DNA of 64,000 nt, from NCBI GenBank assembly GCA_018398815.1, contig CM031616.1:68838143-68902142 (forward strand), in the 5' to 3' direction. The stretch comes from Conus ventricosus. Lineage: Eukaryota; Mollusca; Gastropoda; Neogastropoda; Conidae. Position 1 is the first letter of the stretch. Every line of letters starts with the position of its first letter. Made by a program: the position numbers and the translations under genes. The notes beneath the pieces are model-generated. The model saw only the letters and a list, made by a program, of their open reading frames with translations. It was not told the origin of the DNA and made no database searches. Of the stretch, positions 48,166 to 60,837 are shown one piece after another.

Positions 48166-48561
48166 ATTTGGTGAAGGTCGTAATGGCTGCTGCATGACAA
48201 CTTAAGTGTTGTGTCCGAAGATTTTTTTTCAAAACTGTGGTTTGTGGACTGTCATAGGTCTTTTCCGTTGTTCGGTGGATGTTATATGTGCTTCTGATTG
48301 TGACGGCACGGTAGGGTCGTATTTATCTGAGTGACATAGTAACTTTCCCCCATTAATTTCATATTTTCATTTCGATTTTGGGCGTCGTCGACATGAAACA
48401 GGTGTCACTTTAACCCGCTTTCTGCACGTGCTATTCGTGTACATTTCACGGTGTGCTGTGCGGCAGTGTAGCTGCGGCTTTGCTGTGTAGGGAGTGTGTG
48501 TTGATATCTCTGTAACTGGTGGAACGGGTTCGTTCCTCATTCAACATGCACGGCGGTCAAC

Positions 48562-49418
48562 ATGTCAACTAAACGCACAGCTGTTTCTCCGATCTGTGAT
48601 GACAAGGAAGAGAAGAGACTAAAGGAAGACAGTGCTAGTGACAGTGATCTTGACGCCGCCTATCATCAATCCAGAATTTCTGTCAAGTACTGTCGCCGAC
48701 ACAGAGCAGGTTTTTGATAGTCAAACAATACCAACTATGGCGACAAGTCCTGATTTGAAGACAGAACTTCAGTCACTGTTATGCGAACCGGAGATTATAG
48801 AAATGATTTCACGTGTTGTGGCCGCTCAGTTCACCGATGTTTTTAAAAAGGAGATCAATACCCTTAAGGAACAACTGGCTGCCAGAGATAAGGAAATCAC
48901 TACCCTCAAAGATAAGGTGGACGAACTGGAACAATACAGTCGACGCAACTGTCTGCGATTAAAGTGGGATTCCGGAATCCGCTGATGAGAACACCGATGC
49001 GATCGTTAAGACTGTTGCTCGGTCAATCGATGTCGAGGTCGACGACCAGATGATTGACCGATCGCATCGTGTAGGTCCTAAATCACCCAGCAGAGCCGCC
49101 CGTCCCATCCTGGTGAAGATGGTCTCCTATCGTCACAAGAAGCTCCTGATGACACAAAAGAAGAAACTGGCACAGGTGGATATCAGGCGGGCTCTCCCTA
49201 AAGTCCAGTGGCCCTCCACCCAGTCAGCATCGGTCAAGCCACGGGTCTACCTGAACGACGACCTGACCAAGACCAGGGCAGAGATCGCCGCTATCGCTCG
49301 GGACAGAAAGAGGAAAAAACAAATTGACAACGCGTGGGTCACTGACGGTGTCATCTTCGTCAGAGTGCAGGACAGTGTTCACCGTGTCACCACGAAGCGT
49401 GGCATAGACCCGCTTTGA
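48562..49418 (+). pseudogene. LINE ORF1 protein (coiled coil plus RNA-binding domain)
   Basis: LINE ORF1 proteins bind their own RNA and act as chaperones. The frame opens MSTKRTAVSPICDDKEEKRL, shifts near 48655, then runs through a coiled coil (INTLKEQLAARDKEITTLKD) to VDELEQYSRRNCLR. It shifts again near 48965 at an A3 run, where one A fewer restores IPESADENTDAIV. It continues through DRSHRVGPKSPSRAARPILV, LNDDLTKTRAEIAAIARD and a stop at 49418. Total length is about 285 codons, normal for this family. The order coiled coil, RRM-like and C-terminal basic domain fits ORF1p of CR1/L1-like elements. Confidence 0.75.
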
Positions 49419-50321
49419 GGCTGTTCTGTACTTTGGCGTTTCCAGTGTCCGGCTCTTTCAACATTCTTGTCTTCATTTGACTCTAGTGTCTTGTTATCCA
49501 GAGATCAACCTCCATGACTAGTGTGTTATGTCTTGGACATGTGTTGGCTATGTCTCGCCTGTCTCTCTTGCAAACAAACTTGTGAGTGCGGTGCTGTCTG
49601 GTGAAACAAGATTGGAAAGCATGCTACCAACCCCCTCCCCCGCCCCTACCCCTTCCACCTCCCCTCATCCTCCACTCCCACGATTGCTCTCTACTCGGAC
49701 AGGTGACAGCTTCTGTCGTAGTGGTGCCTTAAACAGTCTGCCAGCGATCATCTCCAGTGGCCAGTCCTGTGTGGATAGTGTTGGATTTCGTCGGTGTGCT
49801 GAACTATGTGTGTGTGTGTGTGTGGGGTGTGTGTGTGTGAATTCCTCCACCTGCGCGCGCGCGCGGGTGTGAGAGAGAGAGAGAGAGAGGGAAAGAGAGA
49901 GAGAGATTGTGTGTACGTGTGTGGGTGTGCGTGCGTACGTGTACGTGTGTGGGTGTGCGTGCGTACGTGTGCGCGTGTGTCAACAGTGCCTGATCCAGTT
50001 GCTTGTCGTGTGATTCAAGGAAGAAAACCTCACGGACGGCGAACAGTTTATTGTTAATATCTCGTGACGCTCATTCTCGGCCTGGGTGTGTTGTTGGCCA
50101 TAGGAACTTTTGTGCTGACATGCACACATGTCCACGCATGTCCAACTGAACTCAAAATGGGACTGCAGTTGTGTTTACTTTCAAGTTCCTCGTGCTTTAT
50201 CCAGTTAACTGTGCCCGACGCTGCCCACCAACAAGACATATTGTAAACGATCTGTCGCGACCCGTGTGTGTGTGTGTGTGTGTATACCGTCACACGGATG
50301 ACTCGACGCGTGCGTGCATAT

Positions 50322-50382
<61 letters not shown>

Positions 50383-50533
50383 CTCACGAACGTGCGTACG
50401 AGTGTGTGTAGACATGTGGCGGGTGGTGCAGTCATTTTGTTTTGAGCCTTTGTCAGTGTATCATAAGGAACAAGGAACTAATGTCTACTTTGAATTCTGG
50501 ACCTAAATAGTGGGGTGTGTGTGTGTGTGTGTG

Positions 50534-50592
<59 letters not shown>

Positions 50593-51038
50593 TGTGGGTG
50601 CGTGCGTGCGTTACTTATAAATGAGAAGAATATTGGTCTCGTGGTAATTATGATGATAATAACAATCACGTTTGCTGGGTATTGTATTATTAGTATTGAT
50701 TTTCGAGCATGCATACCTACGGTTCTGTCTCTGGCGATACTAATTTTGATCCTGGCTAGAACTCTCGCAATCTTTATTGTTCTATGTTCAGTGTTCAGCT
50801 GTCATCCAAACTGTCTGTCCCAAGCACTGCTGTCATTGGAGGGGTAAACTCTGTGTGAATTTGTTGAAGGACCATGCTTGCCGTCATCGGGTGAAATTTA
50901 TGTGGATTGTTTGTGATATCGTTTCCACAATCTTCATGTTGTTTTGGGGGTTATTGTTTTTCGGGCACTCCGGCCATGAACCTGAATCGATTCATGTATT
51001 CTGAATCTTTTATTATAATCCTTTTTTGTCTATGTTTA
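49419..51038. other. Inter-ORF LINE segment with TG/CA repeats
   Basis: Microsatellites at 49807-49840, 49868-49980, 50265-50283, 50323-50378 and 50517-50590. Sequence from 50610 to 51000 has an open hydrophobic frame without a recognised domain. Confidence 0.5.
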
Positions 51039-51084
51039 GGGGCAACTTTTAAGGCCGTTTTTTAACCAAGCCAACACATGCTTG
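51039..51084 (+). repeat. Harbinger left terminal inverted repeat
   Basis: The 21-base inner core aaccaagccaacaca/tgcttg is nearly identical to the reverse complement of the right end. Confidence 0.9.
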
Positions 51085-51287
51085 AGCAACAGTGTTCGAC
51101 AACACTTCAAACTGTTACGCATTTTAAACCCGCGCTAACATGTGTGGGGCACACGGTTTTGAGCGCTCTGCTAACACACTTCCAAAAACTGTTTCGGATT
51201 TTCCCAGCTTGTGCTCTGGCAACTTTGGTGTTGCTGCGTGTTCTTGGTCAATAATTTAGCGCCCGATCGCTCGCTCTGAAACCAATC

Positions 51288-53971
51288 ATGGCGGACATTA
51301 CGAACATCGACACCGACTACGCAACCACGAGCGCCTTCATCGACCTTTGGGGCCAGTTTCCCCTGCTTGTGGGATGTAAAAGATCCCCATACAGAAACAA
51401 AATTTCCAGGCATGCTGCCTTGAAGAAGATCAGCGAACGTTTGGGCCAAGGCTGGACTACTGGTAAGTTGTAGGTGCCTGCAAGTGCAACTGTTTCTTCT
51501 TCCAGATCCGTCGTAACATCACTGATCACACTCGCTAAAAACATGAGAACAGAGAAGCAGCTTTTTCCACAGTTGAAGGCTTTTATGACGCCCAAAATAA
51601 GTATTCGATGTTGCAAACGCCAGCCAGGTCATTTTGGCGAGGGGGGGAAGTAGCGAATTCTAGGCCTAGTTGGGGAAAATGAAAGCTGTAGATTTTACAT
51701 TTGTATGTCAGTGTGAGTCATTGAGTGTATGTGTACATTATGGTGTGTGTCTGCATCCATGCATATATGTTTGGTGTGTGTCACGTATGTGTGTTTGTGC
51801 ATATGTACATGTTTGCATTTTCTGCGGTGCTGGCATGTGTGTTTTGTGTGCATGTAAGTTTACAGTATATGTGCGCCATGTGTATAAATTATGCCTTATT
51901 CATGAGTGGCTTTTATGAGTGTGTTTGTATAAATATGTTTATGCATGCATGTAATTGTTTGTGCATGCGTTGTGTGTGTGTGTGCGTGCGTGCGTGGGAT
52001 CCTCTCCATTATATGTGGATGTGTCTAAAATTGTAAAGCGTTTTATGCTTGATAAAAAGCTTTAAAATATTTTATTATGTCAAAATTTAAAGAAATTGCA
52101 GCTTCCTAGTATTTATAACATCATGTCCCACGCATGTATGCGTGTGTGCGTATTTTTTCCCAAGGATGTTTTCCAAACGAGTTGAAATATTAGTGTTTGT
52201 AGGGTGGGTAACATAAATCAACAAGGTAAAGGTTGTCTATGAGTATGAGTATATGACTTTAAACATTAAAATTTATTTTTAGCCAAATCAACTTGGTACT
52301 AGATGGTTGGCTTCTGACTATTGTGTACCGTTAAAGTCAGGATAGTAGAGAAGAGTGAAACACTATTATTCATTGATTACTTGTTGGCAGATACACATTG
52401 CAAGGGAGGGGAAAAGAGAGTGAGATGTAAAAAGAAGGGGTAATGATGATGTGCCCTTTTTCAGTAACTTTGGACATGAGCTCTGTGTGTGTGTGTAACT
52501 GTGTGTGTGCTGTGCATATATGTGGGCGAGTATGTGGAGGGGTATGCTTGTGTGGTTCATGCTTCTGTCCTTATATGTGAGAAATTTTATGTCTTTGTTA
52601 ATGCATTGGTGGAGTAGCGCGCTGCATAGATACTTCACATTAAAGTCATTTGATGATTAATTTCTTTTGTGCGCTGCTGTAGAGGGGAAAATCAACAGCC
52701 TCAAGACCTATTACCTGAAGGTCCGGAAAGTGGTACTTGGGAAAACGGCATGTCGGGGGGAATCAAGCGGCTGTGGGAACACTACCACCAGATTAAGGGT
52801 TTTTTCTTCCTCGGCTCAACACAGTATGATGGGAGCACAGTGACAGCGAGCCAGTGCCCTGGTGATCACCGGAAGATGAGTTTGATGTAATATCGTTGAC
52901 TTTTACTATATGACAAGACCCATCACCAATTCTACAGTGCAACCTAGCTTCACCATTTTTATTTTTATCGTGGGGCTACGTTGTCTTCTCATGTCAGGCT
53001 ACATGGAATTTTTTAGTATTTTGTGGATATTTGGTGCTGGGCAATATTGAAAAAAATTTTTTCCATGTTATGCGACAGTGTACATTCTGTTATTATTCCC
53101 TGTGGTCCATATATGGTATGGTTTTACATAGATTAAAAAAAAATGCATTTCTTAATGTCAACCATTAACATCTCTTCCCTACGGACGAATCCGTTCCCCC
53201 ACAACGTTCAGCAGGGGCTGTTTCGCTAGGTTAGGCAAATTAATTTGTAAAAAAAAAAAATTGACAGGTTCAAATGTAAAAATTTAGTATGATGATCACA
53301 AATACCACAAGAACACTGCTAGTTTTCAAGCATTACATTTATTAATTTTTATGCAAGGCACTTTTTACCAAAATGTGTTTTGGCGGGGAAATCTGGAAAG
53401 AGGGTCATTTTTTCTGTAATCATAATTTTTTTTCTAAAAAATGACATTTTTAAAAACCAAAAAAACTGCTAAACACAAGAATTTGACTGAAAAAAAACCA
53501 ATAACAATGAATGAAAAAGGTACATACTAACTGTTTATGTCGCTAACAGCCCTTGAATTCACACATGTTTACATTCCTAGCACTCTCGTCACGTCAGTAT
53601 TTACGGCATTTTGAAAAGGTAGTGGGGTAGGTCATAACTTCCAAACAATTGTTCACAAAATTTGAAAAAGGGGTCACATTTTCTCTAAGTTTTAAAATTT
53701 TTTTTTTTTAAAAACAAACAACAGACAAAATCCCTTCTAAACAAAAGAAATATGACTGAAAAAACATAACACTGAATGAAAGGAAAATACTAACTGGGCA
53801 TGTCGCTGACAGACAACGAGCCACATGGGCCTTTTCATTCAGTGTTATGTTATTTGTCATATTTCTTTTTTTAGAAGGGGTTTTTTGTTGTTAAGTACAT
53901 GGAAATGTCATTATTGATTATATGCTCCCACATTTCTCAATTCTGTTTCCACTCCCCAAAACATCCTTAAA

Positions 53972-54007
<36 letters not shown>

Positions 54008-55935
54008 TCCCCCACCCTTCCCACTGGAGCATAAAAGTTTGAATTAGTATGATACATTGCAACACATGTTCCCTCTTTACAGTAGTCCTCGGGGCAGCAC
54101 ACATGTAAAAACTATGTGCTTTTTGGCATACTGTGGAGAAGCACCTCCCTTCCTTCTGCTTCTCTCCAGCATCTTTCTCCCCGCTCCCCCTCCCAAACAC
54201 ACACACACATTACTCATTTTCTGCACCAAAGTTTCTAGTGAGCAACTCTGGCATTTTGCAAGGCACTGCCCCTTCTCTCGCAAAGTATTCCTTGAGGGAA
54301 TCCCGAAACCTGTGTGCCACTTGCATACTGCTGATGAGCCCCCCCTGTCCTGCATGCAACCCAAGAAGTGTGGCATTCGGTTTGCCGCCAATGGCCTGGC
54401 ACAACCTCATGGTTTGGACCTTGTTCATGGTCCACAGCTGCAGCACACAATATGCTGATCTTGCACATCTCTCAAAGTTGTGTAGGGCGAGGCAGGCAAG
54501 CACAATCTTCTTGACTTGCTTTGGGTGTTGTTTCATGGCTTTTTTGAAAATATACCAAACCGACAAGCCAAGATCCCAAATACATTTCTCCACAACCCGA
54601 CGAGCTCTCCCTCAATCGGTAGTTGAAGACTTTCTTGCCGTGATCAATCCCCTCTCTCTGGGTAGGGGTTTCATGAGGGTTGGTGAGAGAGCAAAGGCAG
54701 AGTCGGCCACATGAGACTTGGTATTTGGACATTGGTTCCGGGTAGAGCTCTCCCGGGTGGTGCTTGCAGATTTTGCCCCTCAGGCTCCTCTTCAGTTTAG
54801 ATGAGTTCCAGATTGTGGCGTCGCCAACTCTTCCAGGTGCTCCCACTTCAATAGTACATTTGTATGTGGCATCAACCAGAGCAAAAAGCACAATGCTATG
54901 AAACCCATGGTAGTTGTAGAACTGTGATCCCCATTGCGAGGGCATTGAATTCGGATGTGCTTCCCGTCCATAGCTCCAAGACATTGTGGAAAATTCCCAT
55001 TGTGGAAGAACTTGCCCTGAATAAAGTAGCCATTCTTCTTCTGTTTTGGGCATCTGAAATAAGACAATAAATTATGAAGTTTCAGGAAATAATTTTCCTG
55101 TTATTGTTATATCTTTTTATTTTTTTTTTTTTAAAACTAAAACATGTCCTTTTTATACCTTCGGTACTCTTTAGAATCGGAACAAGCCTTGGACTATTTC
55201 TGTCTGGTCTCCTAACTGATTCCCGTGAAAATATGGGCTTTGTAAGTCACGGTCAAGGTCATGAAAATAGGGTCAAGCTCACGGTCACAATGTAAATTTA
55301 ACTGTGAGTACATTTATATAGTTTGACATCTTGTTCATTTTACAGCTTATAACAAAGACAAAACAGACACATTTTCATGAATGCCCAAACATACGCAACA
55401 ATTTTGCTCTTTTTTTTGGGCAGACCAGGGACTTTGATTCTGTTCTGACATCGCTGAACTCAACAGAAGCGTGCGTGAGGAGTGCATGTGGAGCCAGGCT
55501 AGTGGCTCTAGCACTTCCACTTCAATGGCACTTGATGTGGAATGCATCACACTGCCGGAACCCCCACGAGCATGCGCCCGGGCGCCTGGTTTGCAGCCCC
55601 TCCACCCCAGTCGACCTGACATCCCCACCTAGCAATCCTCCCCCAAAGAGGCCCAGGGTGGTTTTGGACAGAAAGCGACCTGTACCTGCGGTGATGATTC
55701 ACAAAGGCAGGCGTCATCGAGGGAAGCCGGGGCCTATCAATCGATTAAGGACGCGAGGAGAGACAAAAAAGGATGAGGACTTCTCTTTTGCGATTGAATA
55801 GATGAAAGAATTGAAAATGATCAAAAGTGAGAGGCGGCGCCTCCGATTAAACACGGGCATGAAAACCTGGTCTTCCATGCCCGCATGCAGGAATGGATGA
55901 CTAAATTCACTAAATATTGTCTCCTGGCTCAATGG
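51288..55935 (+). CDS. Harbinger accessory protein with MADF DNA-binding domain
   Basis: Harbinger nucleases need a Myb/SANT/MADF-type partner that brings them to the nucleus and the transposon ends. Exon 1 (51288-51462) opens MADITNIDTDYATTSAFIDL, has the MADF core FPLLVGCKRSPYRNKISRHA and ends in WTT at a gtaagt donor. Exon 2 starts at 52683 after tgctgtag, in phase, with EGKINSLKTYYLKVRKVVLG. The domain ends in SGGIKRLWEHYHQIKGFFFL one frame over, with a break near 52755. The exon 2 end is unclear (52860-52890). A probable exon 3 (55424 to about 55860, after tttttttgggcag) holds Pro/Arg-rich PPSNPPPKRPRVV and basic KKDEDFSFAIE...MKELKMIKSERRR, interrupted by a TAG at 55799. Exon 3 lies opposite a transposase intron. 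Confidence 0.7.
53250..53881. repeat. Inverted repeat with ~50-bp arms inside Harbinger intron
   Basis: The left arm 53732-53783 (cccttctaaacaaaagaaat...) and the right arm 53830-53880 (ends ctttttttagaagggg) are reverse complements at about 45 of 50 positions around a 46-base loop. A diverged direct copy of the left arm lies ~240 bases upstream (about 53465-53550). Confidence 0.8.
53974..54004. repeat. Poly-C tract of 31
   Basis: Thirty-one uninterrupted C residues, about 200 bases beyond the transposase stop codon. Confidence 0.95.
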
Positions 55936-58900
55936 GTTTTTTTTTTGTCTGTCGGCCATTTTTCATGAACCATTGCATCAGCACACTTCAAATTTATTAG
56001 CAAATCCTCACTTAAAACTTTCTTTTTTCCCCTCCTGACCACTTCTTTCCAATTGCTTCTCCCCATATCTATATGTTCACTCAATCACTGTGTGTGTGTG
56101 TGTGTTCTGTGTGTGTGTGTCTGTGGGGCACGTCTGCTTATATGCCGTGCGCTCGGAATGTGGCGTGTGATTGTGCTTGTACAGACCTGTGTCTTTACCA
56201 TATTTTTTTAACTGATTACTTTTTGTCTTTTTAATTCTTTTATTTTTGTAAGCGCTTAGGGCTTTTTTAAGATTAAGCACCTTAAATGTACATTATTATT
56301 ATTATTATTATTATTGGTTCTTTCATTACAAAAAAAAAGTTTGAACATTTTCCCATTATTTTAGGGGGGGGGAGGGGGGGCGGCACAAGCCACAAACCCA
56401 CATATCTTTGTGTGTCTTTGTTGAGGGCATGTACTGGCCGTTTTCTTTATTTGGGGTAGTTTTTATGCCGCCGAAAGCATTTAAACAACTATACCAATGT
56501 GAACAAAATCTGGAGAATTATTCATTTGGGTCCCAAATTACATCAATATGCATGTACTTTGGAGAGAACATTGTGGCCAAAAAACACACTTCCTACTTTG
56601 TTTTTACTGAAATTTAATTCTATGTGACCAACGTTTATGAGGTAGGTTGGGTACATTTTACTAAATGACTTTTTTTCAATGCCATTGGGTTAATGTGGAA
56701 AAGTTGGGGACACTCAAAAACAGAAATGTCAAGGAATTTTAACAGGAAGATGGGCATGTCTGCCGCTCGTCAACTAGCTTGTTGTCGACATGTCTTGTCA
56801 TGTTAAACATTTTTTTTCATGCCTGCATGTTTTTTTGTCCATTTTAATTTATTTTATGTTTGAATTTTTCTGTTCATTATTAATAAAAGTAGTTTGATTG
56901 TGGTCTGAAATGGAAACTGAAGGTTTTACTGATCATAGAACAAAGTATCCCAGACATTTTGGAGTGTACAGAGGAAAAAGATGAGGTGAAGAGGGGTGTC
57001 AGGCATTCAGCATGCTGGTAATTAATGATATATGAATTGAACAAAAATTTGAATAACTGAAAAAGTGGTGCTGTGCAAAACATGCTTTTTTATGTTGTAT
57101 TTTCTGAACTTTCATTGTACTGAAGCAAAAAAATTTAAGTCGAAAAGTTTGCACTTCATAAGGAATAATTTTTAATCGAATGTAATTTGTTGTGTAACTG
57201 CAGAAGGTTTGTAGAAATTGAGATTTTTGCAATTTGAAAAACTTTGAATATGCAGAAAAAGATGCAAAAAAAAAGACTATTGATATTTTTATTGGAGAAA
57301 AAGTTATACAGATTTAAAATTCAGAAAGACAAACACAACTATTTGTGAGATACATGGATACAAACTTATATAAAATACATTGGTTATCATAATCTTTGGA
57401 AATGAAAGTGTTGGACTTTGTGAATATGTAGAAAAGATATCATTGAATCGATTGTTATAAAACCTAAAAGTTGATTATTTTTCAATTTTGACTGTTTTGG
57501 ACTTGTATCTTGAAAGTGTTAAAAATGTGACTAGTTCATAGTTTTCCATGCACAGTCACTATTTGCAACAAAAATTCATATTGTACAGCATTGAAAATTT
57601 GTTTGACAGGGAAATAATAAAATTACCGTTAGGTACTTGTCCTTCAAGACTGCATAGATGGCTTCACATGTGTCTGGGAAAAAGGTACGCCAAAGTCGGC
57701 ACAGGGAAAGCGGAACATAAAGAACAAACGATGCGTAGTCCCACCTGTAAATAAGAGATGACACTTAAAAACAGCACAAAAAAAAAATATATGGGTCACT
57801 CTCCTGAAACCCGGATCAGTGGTGTGGGCATATAAAATTAAACTCCCATTTTACAAATTCATTACGTGTCCCAACATTTCTTAATGTTTGAATTTGGATT
57901 TGATGTGCTAAACATAAATCATTAACGGAAACATGGTTCGTGTGCATTTTTATTGTGACCGTTTTTATGCTGGATTCGGGTGGTTTTTGTTTTCGATATT
58001 TTGTGACATGGAAAAAATGCCTCACAAATACAACTTGTCATTTGTATTGTTAGAATATTGCACAAAAAAAACGCCAAAAAAATCATGACTGTAAAAGAAG
58101 TGTTATTCTTACACTAAGTAAATGAATATATGATCTAGAAACACAGCTCTTTTATATAAATTTTTAGTCTTGTCAAGACTCCAAATTATGGTCTTGAAGG
58201 TCAAACATCAAGGTCAAGGTCAACACAGTCAACATTCTTTAATGGAATCATAGTGTATCTAATAAACACCATTACAACAAATCTGTTTTCATACTTTTGG
58301 TATACACAAAGCATACACACACACCACACACACGCATGCATGCCGCGCGCGCGCACCACACACACACACCGTACACCACCACACATCATACACATACACC
58401 CAAGAAGACTATTCTTTCTTGTTGCTGTTCAATATAGGGAAAAAGAAACACCAATTCAAGTCATTCATTCAGATCACTTTGAAATAAGAATAAATTTGGG
58501 GCATTTGAAAATGTTTTCCTTTTTTTTCTTGAATATCTGCTCATAATTTCAAGAAGAAATCCACTACAGCACATCCTGTTTTGAAGATATAATAAACCAG
58601 CATACCTTGCGCTAGGAATCTCAGAGTAAAATGCAAGGCGCTCTTCGGGTGCAATAATCATTTGTAGTTGGTGTTCTGTTTGAGGATGGAAGGACCCCAA
58701 ACCCTGTGGAGCAGCTCATCAAATGTTGGGCCACTCATGCGCAAGAATTTGTGCAAATATTTTTGGGTCCTGAAAATTAAAATCAAAAGGATTTTTCAAA
58801 ATGCATATAAATTCACTATTCTTTCATTTTAAAATTAGAGACTGATTGCATTTATGGAGACTACCAAGTATTTGAAAACAAGGGGATCGCCGACCAATGA

Positions 58901-60124
58901 TTTTAGTACTTTCCCAATTTTCGCCAGCACAGCGATTTCTAAAAAAAACAAAAAAACAAAAACAACGATTAAATACTAACATCACAAGTTCAGCAAGTTT
59001 GGTCTCTCTCTCTCTCTTCCCCTCTCTTCTCCCTCACCCACCCGCTCTCTCTCTCTCTCTCTTGTTTCTCCCTCTCTCTCTCTCTTCCCCTTTCTCCTCT
59101 CTCATCCCGTCCCCCTTCTCTCTCTTTCACAGCAATTTCTAAAACATAAAAAAAACATAAAGCAATGATTAAATAATAACATCGCAAATTGAGACAAGTC
59201 TGGTCTCTCTCTCTCTTCCCCCTCTCTCTTCTCCTCACCCCCCTCCTCTCTCTCTCTCTCACTCTACCATCTCTCCTCCCCCCCCCCCCCCCCCCCCACC
59301 CCACCCCTCTCTCTCTCTCCATCTAAAATTTGAAGCGATTATGATCACTAGTTCATGAAGTACTGCATGAACAAGAAATATCATCATCATCATGGATATT
59401 GCACTTACTCTTCAAATGAAAGCCTAAGCGCTTACCATATTGGGATGAAAGGGGAGGGATATACAACAAAATTGAATCTAAAATTATTTAAAAAAGATAA
59501 AATTAAACACATACAAAGAAATAAAACACCAATTCAAAATGGCAAAGCATTGTATACACACACGTACACTCACACACATATACACAAAGGCACACACACA
59601 TACATAAACACATACGTACACACACACGTGCGTGCACTCAATCACACACTAAACACACACAAATCAAATTTATAATTAACAAACATGCAACACACATGCA
59701 TACATTAACATTTAATCACAGTGTGCACACACACCACACACACACACACAGACGTATGCACCAAGATGCGCATATTATCACAAAGATCAAGATAAATCAT
59801 TTTATTTATTTTTTCCTTTATTTATTTAACCATCTGGTATCACCTTGAGTGAACGGACGTTAAACTGATAAACAAGCAAGTAGGTCATATGGGGAGACAC
59901 AAACAGACACACGAACAAAGCACGAAAAAATGACCTGCTTTACCTGCTCAGCTAATTCTTGCACGAGCGAATGGTACGCGCCAAATTCATGGCGTTGCAG
60001 AACGTAGGGCAGTGTTGGCTTTCTCCTCTCTTTCTCCTCTTTCTTCTTCTTCTATGTATTCTAGTAGCACATGCACAATCGAAATCGAAGCAAGATCTTC
60101 CTCATCGGTATCGGAGGCAGCCAT
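54210..60124 (-). CDS. HARBI1-like DDE nuclease (PIF/Harbinger transposase), spliced, frame-broken
   Basis: This nuclease cuts and joins the transposon ends. Minus-strand exons: 60124-59944 (MAASDTDEEDLASISIVHVL; later RHEFGAYHSLVQELAEQ, donor gtaaag); 58769-58606 (KYLHKFLRMSGPTFDELLHR; IIAPEERLAF); 57744-57627 (FPDTCEAIYAVLKDKYLT, donor gtaatt); 55053-54210 (acceptor ttatttcag, MPKTEEEW; LGAMDGKHIRIQC with the first Asp; FYNYHGFHSIVLFALVDATY with the second; RRVVEKCIWDLGL with the probable catalytic Glu; VLACLALHNFERC; stop 54210). About 435 codons in total, the normal size. Junctions are in phase where frames can be followed. At least nine one-base frame breaks occur, nearly all at A, T, C or G runs of 2-5. 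One is a two-base AG gain near 54655. All motifs of the fold are present, so it is either recently inactivated or an intact gene with consensus indels. Confidence 0.8.
55936..57626. other. Harbinger intron sequence
   Basis: Transposase intron on the minus strand. It includes TG repeats at 56090-56120, (ATT)n at 56293-56316 and a G-rich patch at 56365-56382. No other gene is seen. Confidence 0.55.
58311..58400. repeat. CA/GC microsatellite
   Basis: CA-rich with a (GC)n core near 58343-58354, in a Harbinger intron. Confidence 0.9.
58990..59320. repeat. CT microsatellites and duplicated segment
   Basis: CT-rich block twice, each followed or preceded by acagca/gcgatttctaaaa and gattaaataataacatc (58935-58985 and 59131-59185). 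This is a ~200-bp tandem duplicate. A C19 tract lies near 59279-59297. Confidence 0.8.
59550..59760. repeat. CA microsatellites
   Basis: Several interrupted (CA)n blocks in the first transposase intron. Confidence 0.85.
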
Positions 60125-60293
60125 TTTGATTTTACACTTTCTGTTTCCTAGGAAGTGACGTATACTGCAAAAAGTATGCATATCATTAACTAGCGGTTAA
60201 GAACCACAACTTCTATTGCAGAACACAAGTGTTGCAAAACTAGTTGGAAAACGCCCGGTTAATACGCACAATATTGGCCCACAGTTTGTGGCC

Positions 60294-60337
60294 CAAGCAA
60301 GTGTTGGCTTGGTTAAGAACAGGCTTTAAGTTACCCT
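60294..60337 (-). repeat. Harbinger right terminal inverted repeat
   Basis: Reverse complement of the left TIR with one A/T change in the inner core and several changes and one indel in the outer half. Confidence 0.9.
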
Positions 60338-60837
60338 TTAACGTTTTCGAACTCAAAATTGAGTCAATACTGTTTTTTTCATTTGATTTTTCTCACACAT
60401 TTCTGCTTTCGTCGCCGGGGGTACCTGTAAATGTCCTATTATACATGCTGTACTCTAATACTATGTCAACCGAACTAGGAGAGAGTGTTCTGATTCTGGT
60501 TTCTGCACTGTTTGACTTTTTAATTAGATCTGTAACATGACGTGTTGTCTTTTTCAGTTCAGAGCCAGAGTCGGGGCATTTTACACCAGGGCACTTAAAC
60601 TCTCTACCCATAGATTGTCATTTATTACAGTCCCTTATGTCAGTCCACTCCTACTCCTGCTCATGAAAGGACGTTCTGTCATACCTTAGTGATCCTCTGT
60701 TTTATTTCATTGAGTTACTTAAGCACCAGAGAGACGCCTGCCATCGATAATTTTGCCACATCTTAAACGCCAGATAACCGAGTATTGAATCCGAATGTTT
60801 AAGTACTGCCAGTCTATCTTTTCTCCTGACACTCGTT

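Larger units (their letters stand above)
51036..60340. mobile_element. PIF/Harbinger DNA transposon, 9.3 kb, two genes
   Basis: Terminal inverted repeats are 51039-51084 (starts ggggcaacttttaaggcc, inner end aaccaagccaacacatgctt) and 60294-60337 (inner end caagcaagtgttggcttggt, outer end aagttaccct). They match with about eight differences over 45 bases. TTA at 51036-51038 and 60338-60340 is the target duplication, fitting the TWA preference of this superfamily. Inside are a plus-strand MADF gene starting 204 bases from the left TIR and a minus-strand HARBI1-like transposase starting 170 bases from the right TIR. Two converging genes, nuclease plus Myb/MADF-type DNA-binding partner, are the hallmark of autonomous Harbingers. 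Confidence 0.9.

Noticed and set aside
50515..51004. Hydrophobic frame as a membrane protein gene
   Set aside because: Begins in TG repeat and lies inside the inter-ORF LINE segment; a host gene is unlikely.
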